A stretch of DNA of 64,000 nucleotides from Heterorhizobium halophytocola (GCF_017873095.1 NZ_JAGGJU010000004.1:248001-312000); one strand, 5' to 3'; shown: positions 27,744 to 38,307, counted from the first letter of the stretch. Notes: a model not told the origin generated them from the sequence alone. Translations and numbers: made by a program.

Positions 27744-28901
27744 ATGAGCGAGCTGTCCATACTGACGCAGGCTGCCTTCCAGCCGGCGAATACGGCAGAT
27801 ATTGCCGATGCCCTGGTCAACGGATCCGGCCTCAGGATCGATGTCGGGAGGCGGCGGGGCCGCGGGGCCGGGCTCAACCCGTCCGGCCGGTTCGAATCGT
27901 CCGAGCGGGTTGCTTTCGATGATGGCTGGCAGTCGCTGGAAGATCTGCCGGCGCTGAAGACCGAGGTCCAGGTCGAACGTCCGCGCTCGGTGATCACCCG
28001 CAATGAATCGCCGGATATCCCCTTCGATCGCTCGATCAATCCCTATAGGGGATGCGAGCACGGTTGCATCTACTGCTTTGCCCGACCGAGCCATGCCTAT
28101 ATGGGCCTCTCGGCCGGCCTCGATTTCGAGACGCGACTGTTTGCCAAGCCGGATGCGGCTAAGCTGCTGGAGCGGGAGCTCGCCAAGCCCGGCTACAAGC
28201 CGCGGACAATCGCGATCGGCACCAATACGGATCCCTATCAGCCGATCGAGCGGGAATGGCGGATCATGCGCCAGATCCTCGAAGTGCTGGACCGGGCCAA
28301 TCATCCGGTTGCGATCGTGACCAAGTCGGCGCTCGTCATGCGCGACATCGACATCCTGTCGTCGATGGCGCAACGGGGACTGGCGAAAGTCGGGATTTCG
28401 GTGACGACGCTCGACCGCAAGCTGGCCCGCTCGATGGAGCCGCGCACCTCGACGCCGACCAAGCGGCTGGAGGCGATCAAGGCGCTGTCGGAGGCCGGCA
28501 TTCCGGTGGCGGTGATGGTGGCGCCGGTGATCCCCGGACTCAACGATCACGAGATCGAGCGGATCATGGATTCGGCCAAGGCCGCCGGCGCCAGCGAGGC
28601 GAGCTATGTGCTGCTGCGCCTGCCGCTGGAGGTCAGCCCGCTGTTTCGCGACTGGCTGCTGCAGAACTATCCCGACCGCTACCGGCATGTGATGTCGCTG
28701 GTGCGTTCGATGCGCGGTGGCAAGGATTACGACGCCGAATTCGGCAAGAGGATGAAGGGCGCCGGTCCCTATGCCTGGCAGATCAGCCGCCGCTTCGAGA
28801 TGACGGCCAAGCGGCTCGGACTGGCACGGCGCGGCATCCAGATGCGCGACGACCTGTTCGTGCCGCCGAATGGCAGCGGAGTCCAGCTGTCACTGCTCTG
28901 A
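27744..28901 (+). CDS. PA0069 family radical SAM protein
   Basis: The 385-residue product has the radical SAM cluster motif YRGCEHGCIYCFARPS (C104, C108, C111, CxxxCxxC), preceded by FDRSINP. It belongs to the SplB-related group often annotated as PA0069 or Rv2578c. The reaction is not known; spore photoproduct lyase itself is unlikely in a non-sporeformer. I start at the ATG at 27744, which has a GGAG site 8 nt upstream; an ATG at 27720 with GAGGGGG very close is an alternative. Confidence 0.9.
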   Translation: MSELSILTQAAFQPANTADIADALVNGSGLRIDVGRRRGRGAGLNPSGRFESSERVAFDDGWQSLEDLPALKTEVQVERPRSVITRNESPDIPFDRSINPYRGCEHGCIYCFARPSHAYMGLSAGLDFETRLFAKPDAAKLLERELAKPGYKPRTIAIGTNTDPYQPIEREWRIMRQILEVLDRANHPVAIVTKSALVMRDIDILSSMAQRGLAKVGISVTTLDRKLARSMEPRTSTPTKRLEAIKALSEAGIPVAVMVAPVIPGLNDHEIERIMDSAKAAGASEASYVLLRLPLEVSPLFRDWLLQNYPDRYRHVMSLVRSMRGGKDYDAEFGKRMKGAGPYAWQISRRFEMTAKRLGLARRGIQMRDDLFVPPNGSGVQLSLL

Positions 28902-29078
28902 CGCAGGTCGTGCCGTAGGATGGACGCTGTCGTCACGATGGCGCCTGTCAGAATCTTGTGACCGTTTTGCCCGCTAAGGGGTGGGGCGTGTCGAGAATTG
29001 CAGTTTGACGGGTCGTCCGCCGCCTGGGCGGCTCGTCGCCCCTCTTCCGGTACGCTGTCCGCCTCGTACCGGTTGATA

Positions 29079-29137
29079 CCCCCGGGAGCCGCCTCGCCGA
29101 ATGTTTCCATTCCCTGGGCATTCGGCGAACCGGGGGG
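29079..29137. repeat. Nested hairpin between radical SAM and rnhB genes
   Basis: An outer inverted repeat (CCCCCGG at 29079-29085 with CCGGGGG at 29130-29136) encloses an inner one (CGCCGAATG at 29095-29103 with CATTCGGCG at 29119-29127). The 28902-29174 gap holds no other clear feature. No T-run follows, so a terminator role is uncertain. Confidence 0.5.
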
Positions 29138-29174
29138 CTTGCGGGAAATCGGGCCGGTGTGCGACTTCTGCCGC

Positions 29175-29828
29175 ATGAAGCACCGCTCACCGCCCGATTC
29201 TCCCGCCCTTTTTTCCGCGCTGCCGGAAGGACCGGACTTTTCGACAGAACTGCGTTTGCGCAAGCGCGGCCTCTGGCCGGTCGCGGGAACCGACGAGGCC
29301 GGCCGCGGGCCACTCGCAGGTCCGGTCGTCGCCGCCGCCGTGATCCTCGATCCCAAAAGGATCCCGGATGGGCTCGATGATTCCAAGAAGCTGTCCGCGA
29401 CGCGGCGTGAAAGCCTGTTCGAAGAGATCCTGAAGACCGCAAGCGTTTCGATTGCCAGTTCCAGTGCGGCCCTGATCGACCGGATCGATATCCGCAAGGC
29501 AAGCCTCGATGCCATGCGCCGGGCCGTGGCCGGCTTGCCGCAGACCGCGGCCTATGTGCTGGTCGATGGCCGCGATGTACCGCCCGGCTTTGGCTGCCCG
29601 GCCGATGCTTTGATCAAGGGGGACGGCCGCTCGCTTTCGATCGCCGCCGCGTCGATCATCGCCAAGGTCATGCGCGATCGGATGATGACCCGAGCGGCCC
29701 TCGAATTCCCGGCCTATGGCTTCGAGATGCATGCCGGCTATGGTACTGCCCATCACCGCGAGGCCATTATCCGCCACGGCCCCTGCCCCCTGCACCGGAT
29801 GAGCTTTCGGCCCTTGCGCCAGGATTGA
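29175..29828 (+). CDS. rnhB: Ribonuclease HII
   Basis: This enzyme removes ribonucleotides from DNA and cleaves RNA in RNA-DNA hybrids. The 217-residue product has the catalytic start [20 protein letters not shown] (D40, E41), the motif [12 protein letters not shown], and [15 protein letters not shown]. The start is placed at [10 protein letters not shown]; the frame stays open about 59 codons further upstream but that part has no family similarity. It is convergent with the atp operon, and the terminator of that operon lies between them. Confidence 0.95.
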   Translation: MKHRSPPDSPALFSALPEGPDFSTELRLRKRGLWPVAGTDEAGRGPLAGPVVAAAVILDPKRIPDGLDDSKKLSATRRESLFEEILKTASVSIASSSAALIDRIDIRKASLDAMRRAVAGLPQTAAYVLVDGRDVPPGFGCPADALIKGDGRSLSIAAASIIAKVMRDRMMTRAALEFPAYGFEMHAGYGTAHHREAIIRHGPCPLHRMSFRPLRQD

Positions 29829-29867
29829 CCGACCGCGCGCAAGAGCGACGCCTCAAGATGCAAGACA

Positions 29868-29894
29868 GAAAAAAGCCGGGACAGAGCCCGGCTT
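29868..29894 (-). terminator. Terminator of the ATP synthase Fo operon
   Basis: An 8-bp stem AAGCCGGG/CCCGGCTT (29873-29880 with 29887-29894) is followed on the minus strand by a run of T. It lies 25 bp after the atpF stop codon. Confidence 0.85.
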
Positions 29895-29918
29895 CTTTGA
29901 TGGAATGGTAAAGGTGGC

Positions 29919-30404
29919 TCAGTTGAGCCGAGTCTTGACCTCGCCGACCGCCTGTTCGAACAGCTTCTGCTGCACGGCCTCGTCGGTCTTGCGCTCGAGA
30001 ACCTTTTCCGCCGCGCTGATCGCCAGATCGACCGCGGCGCTGCGCACGGCGTTGACCGCATCGATCTCGGCTTGCTTGATCTTCTGCTCGGACAGTGCCG
30101 TGCGGCGGGCGACGAATTCCTCGGTCTTCTGCTTGGCTTCGGCGGCAAGCGCGGCAGCCTCGCGTTCTGCAGAGGCGATGATGTTTGCAGCCTCGGCTTC
30201 GGCTTCCTTGCGCTTGCGCTGGTATTCGGCCAGCACGTGCTGGGCCTCTTCGCGCAGGCGCTTGGCTTCGGCCAGATCTTCGCGGATCTTGTCCGAGCGC
30301 TCGTCCAGAGCCTTGGTCATCATGCCCGGCACCTTCAGGTACACCATCAGGGCAAGGAAGATGACGAGGCCGACAAGCGCGAAGAATGTTGCGTCAAATG
30401 CCAT
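29919..30404 (-). CDS. atpF: ATP synthase Fo subunit b
   Basis: The 161-residue product has one N-terminal membrane helix (FFALVGLVIFLALMVYLKV) followed by a long charged coiled coil rich in Glu, Lys and Ala, the stator stalk that links Fo to F1. The sequence KVPGMMTKALDERSDKIREDL is typical. It is the last gene of the Fo operon, 3 bp after the b' subunit gene. Photosynthetic and alphaproteobacterial enzymes use a b/b' heterodimer, as here. Confidence 0.95.
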   Translation of the reverse strand: MAFDATFFALVGLVIFLALMVYLKVPGMMTKALDERSDKIREDLAEAKRLREEAQHVLAEYQRKRKEAEAEAANIIASAEREAAALAAEAKQKTEEFVARRTALSEQKIKQAEIDAVNAVRSAAVDLAISAAEKVLERKTDEAVQQKLFEQAVGEVKTRLN

Positions 30405-30407
30405 CGA

Positions 30408-30998
30408 TCAGGCCTCCTTGGCAGATGCGGTCAGGGCCGACTTGATATCGGTCTTGGTCACCTTGGCGCCGATCAGCTGATTGACGACGGCACCCACGGC
30501 TTCGCTGGCGATTTCGTCGACATCGGCAAAGGCCTTTGCCTTGATCTCGGCGATATGCGCTTCGGCAGCCTCGATCTTCCGCATCAGCTCGGCTTCGACC
30601 TTCTGGCGTTCCACCTCGGCCTTGGCCTTGGCTTCGTCGCGCGCCTTGCCGGCAATGTCCTGGCCCTTGGCCCGGGCTGCCGCCAGCTCTTTTTCATAGG
30701 TTTCGATCGCGGCATCGGCCTCCGACTTCAGCCGTGCGGCCTCGTCGAGGTCCTGGGCGATCCGGTCGTGCCGGTTCTCCAGAATGCCGCCGACGCGCGG
30801 TACGATGACCTTCTGCATCAGCAGGTAGAAAAGACCGAACGTGATCACGAGCCAAAGAAGCTGCGACGCGTAAGTCGATGTGTCGAACGGCGGGAAAGCG
30901 CCGCTGTGGCCCGTTTCGTGGGCGACACCCGTTTCCGTGTGTAGCTGGTCTTCCGCGCCAGTGTCCTGGGCGAAGGCGGGGGTCACGAACATGCTCAT
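30408..30998 (-). CDS. atpF2: ATP synthase Fo subunit b'
   Basis: The 196-residue product is the second stator subunit. An Ala/Gln-rich and His-containing N-terminal extension (about 40 residues) comes before the membrane helix [20 protein letters not shown], followed by [20 protein letters not shown] and a long coiled coil. It pairs with the b subunit encoded immediately downstream. The frame could start at either of two nearby Met codons; I use the outermost one. Confidence 0.94.
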   Translation of the reverse strand: MSMFVTPAFAQDTGAEDQLHTETGVAHETGHSGAFPPFDTSTYASQLLWLVITFGLFYLLMQKVIVPRVGGILENRHDRIAQDLDEAARLKSEADAAIETYEKELAAARAKGQDIAGKARDEAKAKAEVERQKVEAELMRKIEAAEAHIAEIKAKAFADVDEIASEAVGAVVNQLIGAKVTKTDIKSALTASAKEA

Positions 30999-31080
30999 CT
31001 CCAGAGATCCTCCGAATGCGAAGGATCACGACAGGCGTCTTTGAAAAAGCGCCTGCCGTGATCCAAAACTTAGCCGAAAA

Positions 31081-31308
31081 TCAAACGGCGAAGAGCAGGA
31101 GAAGAGCGATGAGCAGCGAGAAGATGCCCAGAGCTTCCGTCACGGCGAAGCCGAAGATGAGGCGGCCGAACTGGCCGTCAGCAGCCGACGGGTTGCGCAG
31201 GGCGCCCGACAGGTAGTTGCCGAAAATCGTGCCGAGGCCAACGCCTGCGCCACCCATGCCGAGGCATGCGATACCGGCGCCGATGTACTTTGCTGCTTCC
31301 GCTTCCAT
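31081..31308 (-). CDS. atpE: ATP synthase Fo subunit c
   Basis: The 75-residue proteolipid makes the rotating ring. It has two hydrophobic helices joined by a polar loop ([13 protein letters not shown]). The proton-carrying acidic residue is the Glu in [13 protein letters not shown] in helix 2. Length and pattern match rhizobial subunit c. Confidence 0.96.
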   Translation of the reverse strand: MEAEAAKYIGAGIACLGMGGAGVGLGTIFGNYLSGALRNPSAADGQFGRLIFGFAVTEALGIFSLLIALLLLFAV

Positions 31309-31378
31309 GTATGAAACTCCTTCGAAATGGTTGTTGCGGCGAAGACTGACGTCAGATGGACGCCAAAACGTTTATCCC

Positions 31379-32131
31379 TTAGTGCCCGCCCGGGTGTATT
31401 GCGTCGTTGAGGTACATGCAAGTGAGCACCGCAAAGACATAGGCCTGCAGGAAGGCGACGAGGAATTCGAGGCCGGTCAGACCGACGGTCATGGCCAGCG
31501 GCAGGATGGCAGTGCCGATCCCGAGGGCGCCAAGGGCTCCAAGCGAGCTGACAAAGCCCGCGAACACCTTGAGCGTGATATGGCCCGCCAGCATGTTGGC
31601 GAAGAGACGAACCGAGAGCGAAACCGGCCGGGAGAGGAAGGACAGAACCTCGATGAAGATGACGAGCGGCAACAGCACGCCCGGCACGCCTTCCGGCACG
31701 AACAGATTGAGGAAGCCGAGCCCGTGCTTGTAGAAGCCGTAGAACAGCACGGTGCCGATGACGAACAGCGACAGCGCGAAGGTGACGATGATCTGGCTCG
31801 TCACGGTATAGAAATACGGAAACATGCCCAGCAGGTTCGCGGTCAGCACGAACATGAACAGCGAGAACACCATCGGGAAGAACTTCATCCCCCCGCTGCC
31901 GGCGCCTTCGCGCAGCATGGATGCGATGAACTCGTAGGACATTTCGGCCATCGACTGCCACCGGCTGGGGATCAGCCCACGGTTGGCGGTCGAGAAATAC
32001 AGGAAGGCCGAGGCGCAGCCGACGCTGGCAACCATGAACAACGATGCCGTGTTGAACGAGAAATCGATGCCGCCAATCTCGATGGGAACGATCTTGGCGA
32101 CCGAAAACTGGTGGATAGGATCGTTTGACAC
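31379..32131 (-). CDS. atpB: ATP synthase Fo subunit a
   Basis: The 250-residue membrane protein carries the proton half-channels. The essential Arg is in [14 protein letters not shown], and the C-terminal helix region [24 protein letters not shown] contains the conserved Gln. The N terminus has [20 protein letters not shown]. It lies 70 bp upstream of atpE and 60 bp downstream of atpI. Confidence 0.96.
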   Translation of the reverse strand: MSNDPIHQFSVAKIVPIEIGGIDFSFNTASLFMVASVGCASAFLYFSTANRGLIPSRWQSMAEMSYEFIASMLREGAGSGGMKFFPMVFSLFMFVLTANLLGMFPYFYTVTSQIIVTFALSLFVIGTVLFYGFYKHGLGFLNLFVPEGVPGVLLPLVIFIEVLSFLSRPVSLSVRLFANMLAGHITLKVFAGFVSSLGALGALGIGTAILPLAMTVGLTGLEFLVAFLQAYVFAVLTCMYLNDAIHPGGH

Positions 32132-32191
32132 CGTCTTGATCTCTCTCGTCTGGCCACCGAAGCGGCATTCTCGGTCATTTCAAGGAGGATA

Positions 32192-32563
32192 TCAGACGCT
32201 GTCGCGCCGATTGTCGTCCTTGGGCTGTTCCATCATGCGGTCTGCCGGATGTGGCGATGAAACAACGCCGGCGGACCGCAAGACATTCAATATTCCGGCG
32301 CAAAACCCCAGAAGCAGAAGCAATATCATGCCCCAGGGCGATGTACCGACCAAACGGTCGAACAGATAGCCAAGAAGTGCGCCGACGACGATTGCGGAGA
32401 TGAATTCACTTGAAAGCTTCATAGCCAGGGCAAAACCTTTACGGCTCTGCTCTGCATGCTCTTCCCTCGATGCTTCTTCCCTCGCCTCGCCACGAACCTC
32501 AGCCAGTTCGGCTCCCAGTCGTGTGCGTCGCTCTTCCAGACTCTCTTCCCGGTTTCCAGCCAT
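32192..32563 (-). CDS. atpI: ATP synthase assembly protein I
   Basis: The 123-residue product starts with a very charged N-terminal half (repeated Glu and Arg) followed by two membrane helices (EFISAIVVGALLGYLFDRLV and MILLLLLGFCAGILNVLRSA), the AtpI/AtpZ pattern. It helps assemble the c-ring. It is the first gene of the Fo operon, preceded by an AGGGGG ribosome site and a clear promoter. Confidence 0.92.
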   Translation of the reverse strand: MAGNREESLEERRTRLGAELAEVRGEAREEASREEHAEQSRKGFALAMKLSSEFISAIVVGALLGYLFDRLVGTSPWGMILLLLLGFCAGILNVLRSAGVVSSPHPADRMMEQPKDDNRRDSV

Positions 32564-32665
32564 CCGATCCCCCTGCTTCTGCTCGTCGTCGCCTTACACT
32601 AAGTCGATCGTAGAGTTTCATACAGCTCGGATTTAACGCGGCCCGGCCCGTTTTGAAGTCGGGGC

Positions 32666-32694
32666 ACCATAATTTTGCGCACCCGCATAGTCAA
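32666..32694 (-). promoter_or_regulatory. Vegetative promoter of the atpIBEF operon
   Basis: On the minus strand TTGACT (32694-32689) is followed after 17 bp by TATGGT (32671-32666), a good sigma-70-type arrangement. Transcription would start near 32659, giving a leader of about 95 nt before atpI. The rest of the 32564-32878 gap holds no gene that I can support. Confidence 0.6.
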
Positions 32695-32878
32695 GCTATA
32701 CGAATTGCCAATTCATGACAATTATTTAAAGGAAAAACATGCACTTACGCGTCACCACCGAAAACAGGCGGCCCCGGCGCGACAAAGTTTAGCAGCAAGT
32801 GATGATTTTACGCCAGAGAATCTCCACGCTGCCTGTGGAGAATTCGCCGGCAGTGCCCGACATGACGGGCGAATACGG

Positions 32879-34045
32879 TCAGCCCCAGCCGCCATCATAG
32901 GTGCGATAGAACACATGCAGCCCGATGCGCCCGACCTTTTCCATCGAGCGTGCCCAGCGCGGGCGCACATAGACGGCGTGGTAGTGGGTGGCGGATCCGA
33001 CTTCCTTCAGCCAGATCTTGCCGGCCGTCACCGCCATCGCGACCTCGCGGGCGATTTTCCAATGGTCCTTGGAGTTTACCCGGTCCCGGATATTGTCGCA
33101 GGCGAAGGAAAACTGGCAGCGGTTGCGCCAGTCCTTGTTCTGGTAGACGACACCGCAGATGGTGTCCGGATAGGCCGGATTGCGCACCCGGTTGAGAATC
33201 ACCTGGGCGACCGCCGCCTGTCCCTTGACCGATTCGCCGCGCGCCTCGAAATACACGCCCGACGACAGGCATTGCTGCTCGCTTGCCGAAAACACCTCCG
33301 GCGGCAGGATGCTGGCAGCCCAGGCATGGTCTTCCGGATTGATCGGCGGCACGAAACGGCCGGCCTCCGGTTGCTTCAGGATGGCCGCAAACGGCGAACT
33401 GCGGGAGAAATCGGGCGCTGGCGGGGCATAGGCCGTGGCCAGCACGTCGGCGTGCGGATTGGTCACAAGATTGGCCAGCAAGGTCGGCACGCCGTGACTG
33501 ATCTGCGGCTCCTCCTTGCGGAAATAGAAGCTCGCGACCTGCACGTCGGCCGGCTTGGCCTTGACGAAGCCATCCTGGTCCTGGCGCGCCTTGGAGGGTT
33601 CGAACAGCATGCTGGTGCGTTGCAGGATGGAGCCTGCGGAAAACGCCCTGGGCGGCAGCATCGGCTCGACCGCGACGACGCGGCCGCGCTTGTCACCGCG
33701 GTTGACGCGGTCCTCGTCCGGCGTATCCACCGGCGCCTTGACCGTTTCGGCAAAGGCGATCTTGCGGCCGTCGGGCAGCGTCACGCCGGCATCCGCCGGG
33801 ATCGGCGCTGCCGCGTTTTCGCCGCCAAAGGCAAGCTCCGCCGTATGGATCGAGCCGGCGGGCGATTTCGTCAGCACCATGCGCCAGTTGTCGCCGCGTC
33901 CGTCGAGGCCCGCCAGCAGGCCGGCGAGGTCCGCATGGCTGGCGGCGGCGGGGAAGCCGAGCCAGCAGGCCAGACCAAATAGCAAAGGTGAGGCCCAGTC
34001 TCCGCGACGGCGGAAAACAACGGGCGGGCGGCGCTTGAACAGCAA
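32879..34045 (-). CDS. SleB-type cell wall hydrolase
   Basis: The 388-residue product has an N-terminal hydrophobic segment (LLFGLACWLGFPAAASHA) that acts as signal peptide or anchor, a middle region of low conservation, and a C-terminal hydrolase_2 (SleB) domain. Signature parts are LSSGVYFEARGESVKGQAAV with the catalytic Glu, CQFSFACD and SATHYHAVYVRPRWA. It should cleave peptidoglycan in the periplasm, here for wall remodelling rather than spore germination. Confidence 0.93.
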   Translation of the reverse strand: MLFKRRPPVVFRRRGDWASPLLFGLACWLGFPAAASHADLAGLLAGLDGRGDNWRMVLTKSPAGSIHTAELAFGGENAAAPIPADAGVTLPDGRKIAFAETVKAPVDTPDEDRVNRGDKRGRVVAVEPMLPPRAFSAGSILQRTSMLFEPSKARQDQDGFVKAKPADVQVASFYFRKEEPQISHGVPTLLANLVTNPHADVLATAYAPPAPDFSRSSPFAAILKQPEAGRFVPPINPEDHAWAASILPPEVFSASEQQCLSSGVYFEARGESVKGQAAVAQVILNRVRNPAYPDTICGVVYQNKDWRNRCQFSFACDNIRDRVNSKDHWKIAREVAMAVTAGKIWLKEVGSATHYHAVYVRPRWARSMEKVGRIGLHVFYRTYDGGWG

Positions 34046-34173
34046 AACCGGAACTCCCTACAAGACATCGGTTAGTTGCCCGAAAATGCCTTATTAACCT
34101 TAGCGATCAGTTAACGCTAATGGGTGCGGAAGACCCTGCTGTGCCAGCGTGGGGCGAAGGTCGCCCCCGCCGC

Positions 34174-36084
34174 TCAGATGATGACCTGCGACCCCAGTTC
34201 GACGACGCGATTGGCCGGCAGGTGGAAATAGTCGCTCGGGTCGGCGGCAGCATTGGCCAGCACGATGAACAGGTGGTCCTGCCAGATCGGCATGCCGGAC
34301 TTGGCATCCGGCACCAGCTTGCGTCGGCCGAGATAGAAGGAGGTCGACATGATGTCGAATTTCAAACCGCCGCGCCGCAGGCTCGCCAGCGCCTTCGACA
34401 CGTTCTGGCTTTCCATGAAGCCGAAGCGGATCTCCACCCGACTGAAGTGATCCGACACCTTCTCGACCTTGAAGCGCTCTTCGATCGAGGCGCGCGGATG
34501 GCCGACGGTGCGGATCGTCAGGATGATATTGCGCTCGTGCAGCACGTGATTGTGCTTGAGATTGTGTAGCAGCGCCGCCGGCGCCGTTTCCGGATCGCTG
34601 GTCAGGAAGATCGCGGTCCCCTGCACCATCACGGGGGAATGCTCGCCCTTGCGCTCGATTGCGTCGATGAACGAGCCCAGCGGCACATCGGCATGCCGGG
34701 TCTTGGACGACAGGAGGTCTGTGCCGGTCCGCCAGGTCCACATAATCAGGGTGAAGGCGATGGCAAAGAGCACAGGGATATAGCCGCCGTCGAAGATCTT
34801 CAGCATGTTGGCGCCAAGGAAGATCAGCTCGACCACCAGCAGCGGCGCCAGCACGACCGTGGCGGCCGGCACGGACCAGTGCCAGCGCTCCCGCAGGAAC
34901 TGGAAGGCCATGATCGTGGTGACCACCATGGCGCCGGTCACCGAGATGCCGTAGGCCGTCGCCAGCGCTTCGGAGCTGCCGAAGGAGAACACCAGCGCAA
35001 GCACGCCGATCAGCAGCACCGTGTTGACCGCCGGCAGATAGATCTGGCCGGTGTGGGTCTCGGAGGTGAAGAGGATCTGCAGGCGCGGCAGGAGGCCGAG
35101 ATGGATTGCCTGGCGCACCAGCGAAAAGGCGCCGGTAATCACCGCCTGGCTGGCGATGATCGTCGCAGCCGTCGCCAGGATGACGATCGGCAGGCGCGAC
35201 CAGTCCGGGAACATCAGGAAGAAGGGATCGGTAGCCGCTTCCGGATGCTTCAGCACCAGCGCGCCCTGGCCCAGATAGTTCAGCACAAGCGCCGGAAAGA
35301 CCAGCGCGAACCAGGCAAGCTGGATCGGCTTGCGGCCGAAATGGCCGAGATCGGCATAAAGCGCTTCGGCACCGGTGACCGTCAGGAAGACGGCGCCGAG
35401 CACGACGACGCCGATGAAGCGCTCCGATACCAGGAAGGCCACGGCGTGATAGGGATTGAAGGCGGCGAAGATCGACAGGTCGTCGCTGATATGGATGATG
35501 CCGCCAAGCGCCATGATCACGAACCAGAGTGCGGTGATCGGTCCGAAGAAGCGGGCGACCGCCTCGGTGCCGCGCGACTGGATGGCAAAGAGCCCGACCA
35601 GAATGCCGGCCGAGATCGGCAGGATATAGGTGTAGAGCTGCGGCGCGACGAGCTTCAGACCCTCGACGGCCGACAGCACCGACAGGGCCGGCGTGATCAT
35701 CGAATCGCCGAGAAAGAGCGCCGCACCGATCAGGCCGAGCACCACCAGAAAGCCTGTCTTGCTGGTCTTGTGCGGTCCCTTGCGGGCGAGAAGGGCCAGC
35801 AGCGACAGGGTGCCGCCTTCGCCTTCATTGTCGGCCCGCAGCAGGAAGAGAACGTATTTCAGCGTCACGATGATCGTCAGCGACCAGATCATCAGCGAGA
35901 TGACCCCGACCACCTCGAAATGGGTGACGCCGTCGACGCTGATCGGTTTCAGCGCCTCGCGGAAGGCATAGAGCGGGCTCGTGCCGATATCGCCGTAGAC
36001 GACGCCGACCGATCCGAGCGCCAGGGGCAACAGGCCCTTGGGCGGCGGGGCGGCTTCGGAGGTGGCGGAATGTTCTTGGACCAT
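34174..36084 (-). CDS. kup: Kup low-affinity potassium uptake protein
   Basis: The 636-residue product is a Kup/HAK/KT proton-coupled potassium importer. The family signature [20 protein letters not shown] lies at the N terminus, about twelve membrane helices follow, and a cytoplasmic C-terminal domain of about 180 residues ends the protein. It is the third of three ion-transport genes in a row (TerC, CorA, Kup), separated from corA by only 14 bp, so probably in one operon. Confidence 0.95.
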   Translation of the reverse strand: MVQEHSATSEAAPPPKGLLPLALGSVGVVYGDIGTSPLYAFREALKPISVDGVTHFEVVGVISLMIWSLTIIVTLKYVLFLLRADNEGEGGTLSLLALLARKGPHKTSKTGFLVVLGLIGAALFLGDSMITPALSVLSAVEGLKLVAPQLYTYILPISAGILVGLFAIQSRGTEAVARFFGPITALWFVIMALGGIIHISDDLSIFAAFNPYHAVAFLVSERFIGVVVLGAVFLTVTGAEALYADLGHFGRKPIQLAWFALVFPALVLNYLGQGALVLKHPEAATDPFFLMFPDWSRLPIVILATAATIIASQAVITGAFSLVRQAIHLGLLPRLQILFTSETHTGQIYLPAVNTVLLIGVLALVFSFGSSEALATAYGISVTGAMVVTTIMAFQFLRERWHWSVPAATVVLAPLLVVELIFLGANMLKIFDGGYIPVLFAIAFTLIMWTWRTGTDLLSSKTRHADVPLGSFIDAIERKGEHSPVMVQGTAIFLTSDPETAPAALLHNLKHNHVLHERNIILTIRTVGHPRASIEERFKVEKVSDHFSRVEIRFGFMESQNVSKALASLRRGGLKFDIMSTSFYLGRRKLVPDAKSGMPIWQDHLFIVLANAAADPSDYFHLPANRVVELGSQVII

Positions 36085-36098
36085 GCGGTGTCAGGCCT

Positions 36099-37076
36099 CT
36101 AGAGCCAGCCCTTCCAGCGGAAAAACAGAAATGGAACGACGGCCGAGACGATCATTGCCGCGATGGCGTAGAGATAGCCGAAGCTCCAGGACAATTCAGG
36201 CATGAAATGGAAGTTCATCCCATAAATGGAGGCCACCAGAGTGGGTGGCAGGAAGACGACCGAGGCGATCGAGAAGATCTTGATAATGGCATTCTGCTCG
36301 ACATTGATGAGGCCGAGCGTGGCGTCTAGCATAAAGGTGATGTTGTTCGCAATGAAGGCTGCATGCTCAGCCAAGGATTGGACATCCCGTGCTACGATTT
36401 TCAGCAGGGAATTGGCTTCGCTGTCCTTGCGCAGCTCGGGAAGCGAGCGGACGAAGCTAACAAGCCGCGACAGCGACACGAGGCTGTCGCGCGCCTTGCT
36501 GACCAGCCGGTGGTGACTGGCGATGTCGAGCAGCTTGTCCTCGAGAAAGCCCGGCGGGCGACGGGATGCCGCCTTGCGGTCAACGAAGACATGAACCGAG
36601 AGATCGTCGACCTTGGCAACGCCGAATTCCAGGATCTCCGCCGTGCGATCGACAACGGTCTCCAGCAGGCGGGCCAGAAGCTCGCGGCCCTCGCGACACT
36701 TGCTGTGCTGACGCTTCAGCGAGGCGGCGAACAGATCGAAGGAGCGCGGCTCGGCGTAGCGGATCGTCACCAGCCGGTTGCCGATCAGGATGAAGGCGAT
36801 GTCGGCCAGTTGCGGCGTGGCACTCTCGGCCTTCCACAACAGCGACGCCGTCATGAAGGCGGCACCGTCCTCGACATAGAGGCGGCTGGAGGGCTCGATG
36901 TCCTTCAACTCCTCCCTGGTCGGCAGGTCGATGCCGAGCAGCCGCTCCGCAAGCGCCTCCTCTTCCTTCGACGGATGGACGAGGTCGAGCCAGATAAGGC
37001 CGGAGCTCAGGGCTTCCGGCGGCTCCGAAACCTTCAGTTCGCCGCCCCCGTTCTCCAGGCAATAGGTCTTGATCAT
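36099..37076 (-). CDS. CorA-family magnesium/divalent cation channel
   Basis: The 325-residue product has a large N-terminal cytoplasmic domain with a long helix, and two C-terminal membrane helices. The selectivity motif GMN is visible in ASIYGMNFHFMPELSW between the two helices, and the protein ends in a basic tail (FRWKGWL). It may import Mg(II) or, in the ZntB branch, export Zn(II); the sequence alone does not decide. It sits between terC and kup on one strand. Confidence 0.93.
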   Translation of the reverse strand: MIKTYCLENGGGELKVSEPPEALSSGLIWLDLVHPSKEEEALAERLLGIDLPTREELKDIEPSSRLYVEDGAAFMTASLLWKAESATPQLADIAFILIGNRLVTIRYAEPRSFDLFAASLKRQHSKCREGRELLARLLETVVDRTAEILEFGVAKVDDLSVHVFVDRKAASRRPPGFLEDKLLDIASHHRLVSKARDSLVSLSRLVSFVRSLPELRKDSEANSLLKIVARDVQSLAEHAAFIANNITFMLDATLGLINVEQNAIIKIFSIASVVFLPPTLVASIYGMNFHFMPELSWSFGYLYAIAAMIVSAVVPFLFFRWKGWL

Positions 37077-37100
37077 GGGGCGTTCTCCTCGACGTCTCGT

Positions 37101-38102
37101 TCAGTGCTTGCGTGTCAGGACCAGCGAGCCGATGACGCCGCTGGCCAGAATGACCACCGTGATCGCCAGCGACCACAGGGGCGGCAGATCGCCCATGCCG
37201 AGCATTTCACCGATCAGGATCTTGCCGCCGATGAAGATCAGCACTGCCGAGAGCGCGTATTTCAGCAGCGAGAACCGTTCCAGCATGGCCGACAGGGCAA
37301 AATAGAGCGCGCGCAATCCAAGTATGGCGGAAATGTTCGAGGTAAAGACGATGTAGGGATCCGTCGTGATCGAGAAGATCGCCGGCACGCTGTCGACGGC
37401 GAAGACCACATCGGCAAATTCCACCATGACAAGCGCGACGAACAGCGGGGTGGCGAAGAATTTGCGCCGGCCGGGCCGGTCGACGCTTTCCCTGCCGAGC
37501 GCCTCGAGCTCGGTCTCGCAGACGAAGAACTTGTCGCCGTGCAGATCGCGGGTGAGCGGCAGGTTGCGGTGGAGGAACTTGTAGAGCCGGTTTTCGGAAA
37601 CGTCGAACTGCTCGTCGCCGTTAAACAGCATGCGAATGCCGGTGAAGATCAGGAAGGCGGCGAAGAGGTACAGCACCCAGTGGAACTGGGAGACGATCGC
37701 CGAACCGGCCGCGACCATGGCGCCACGCAGGATGATGACGCCGATGATGCCGAACACCAGCGCCCGGTGCTGATGGCGCCGGGGAATGCTGAAATAGCCG
37801 AAGATCAGGGCAATGACGAAGATGTTGTCGAGCGACAGGCTTTTCTCGATCACATAGCCGGTGAGATAGAGGACGGCGGCATCGCTGTCGATCCGCCACC
37901 AGACGAAGCCGGCAAAGGCAACCCCCATGGCGATGTAGAACGCCGAGAGCTTGAGGCTCGCGGAGACCGAGATCTCCTTGTCGCGCCTGCTGAGCACGCC
38001 GAGATCGAAAACGAGGAGCACCGTCACGAAGACGAGATAGGCGAGCCACATCCACAACGGCTGGCCGAGGAAGTCGAACTGCAAGATTGGCATTTGGGAC
38101 AC
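37101..38102 (-). CDS. TerC family integral membrane protein
   Basis: The 333-residue product has about eight to nine membrane helices. Family motifs are visible as EKSLSLDNIFVIALIF and ADVVFAVDSVPAIFSITTD, each with conserved Asp residues in the membrane. TerC proteins such as Alx/MeeY are implicated in manganese export or metal loading of secreted enzymes. I looked for a yybP-ykoY manganese riboswitch upstream (38103-38300) and saw no recognisable consensus. Confidence 0.93.
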   Translation of the reverse strand: MSQMPILQFDFLGQPLWMWLAYLVFVTVLLVFDLGVLSRRDKEISVSASLKLSAFYIAMGVAFAGFVWWRIDSDAAVLYLTGYVIEKSLSLDNIFVIALIFGYFSIPRRHQHRALVFGIIGVIILRGAMVAAGSAIVSQFHWVLYLFAAFLIFTGIRMLFNGDEQFDVSENRLYKFLHRNLPLTRDLHGDKFFVCETELEALGRESVDRPGRRKFFATPLFVALVMVEFADVVFAVDSVPAIFSITTDPYIVFTSNISAILGLRALYFALSAMLERFSLLKYALSAVLIFIGGKILIGEMLGMGDLPPLWSLAITVVILASGVIGSLVLTRKH

Positions 38103-38307
38103 ACTGTGCGCCGGCGGTGTTTACACCATCAACTCCGACATCACGGGAAAGCCGAATTCTCCCGCCAGAGGGGCCCGCAGTTGCGCGTCTTCTGAACGCT
38201 CACTGGCATATCGCGCACTTCCCGCCACATTTCAAGATCGATGCCGGGCGACCGTCGCCTGCAGACCGGATTTTCACCCGGATGCGGGAGTTGCCTGAGC
38301 CCGTCCG

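Noticed and set aside
38103-38300. Possible yybP-ykoY manganese riboswitch ahead of terC
   Set aside because: TerC genes often have one, so I read the minus strand for the conserved core sequences and found none.
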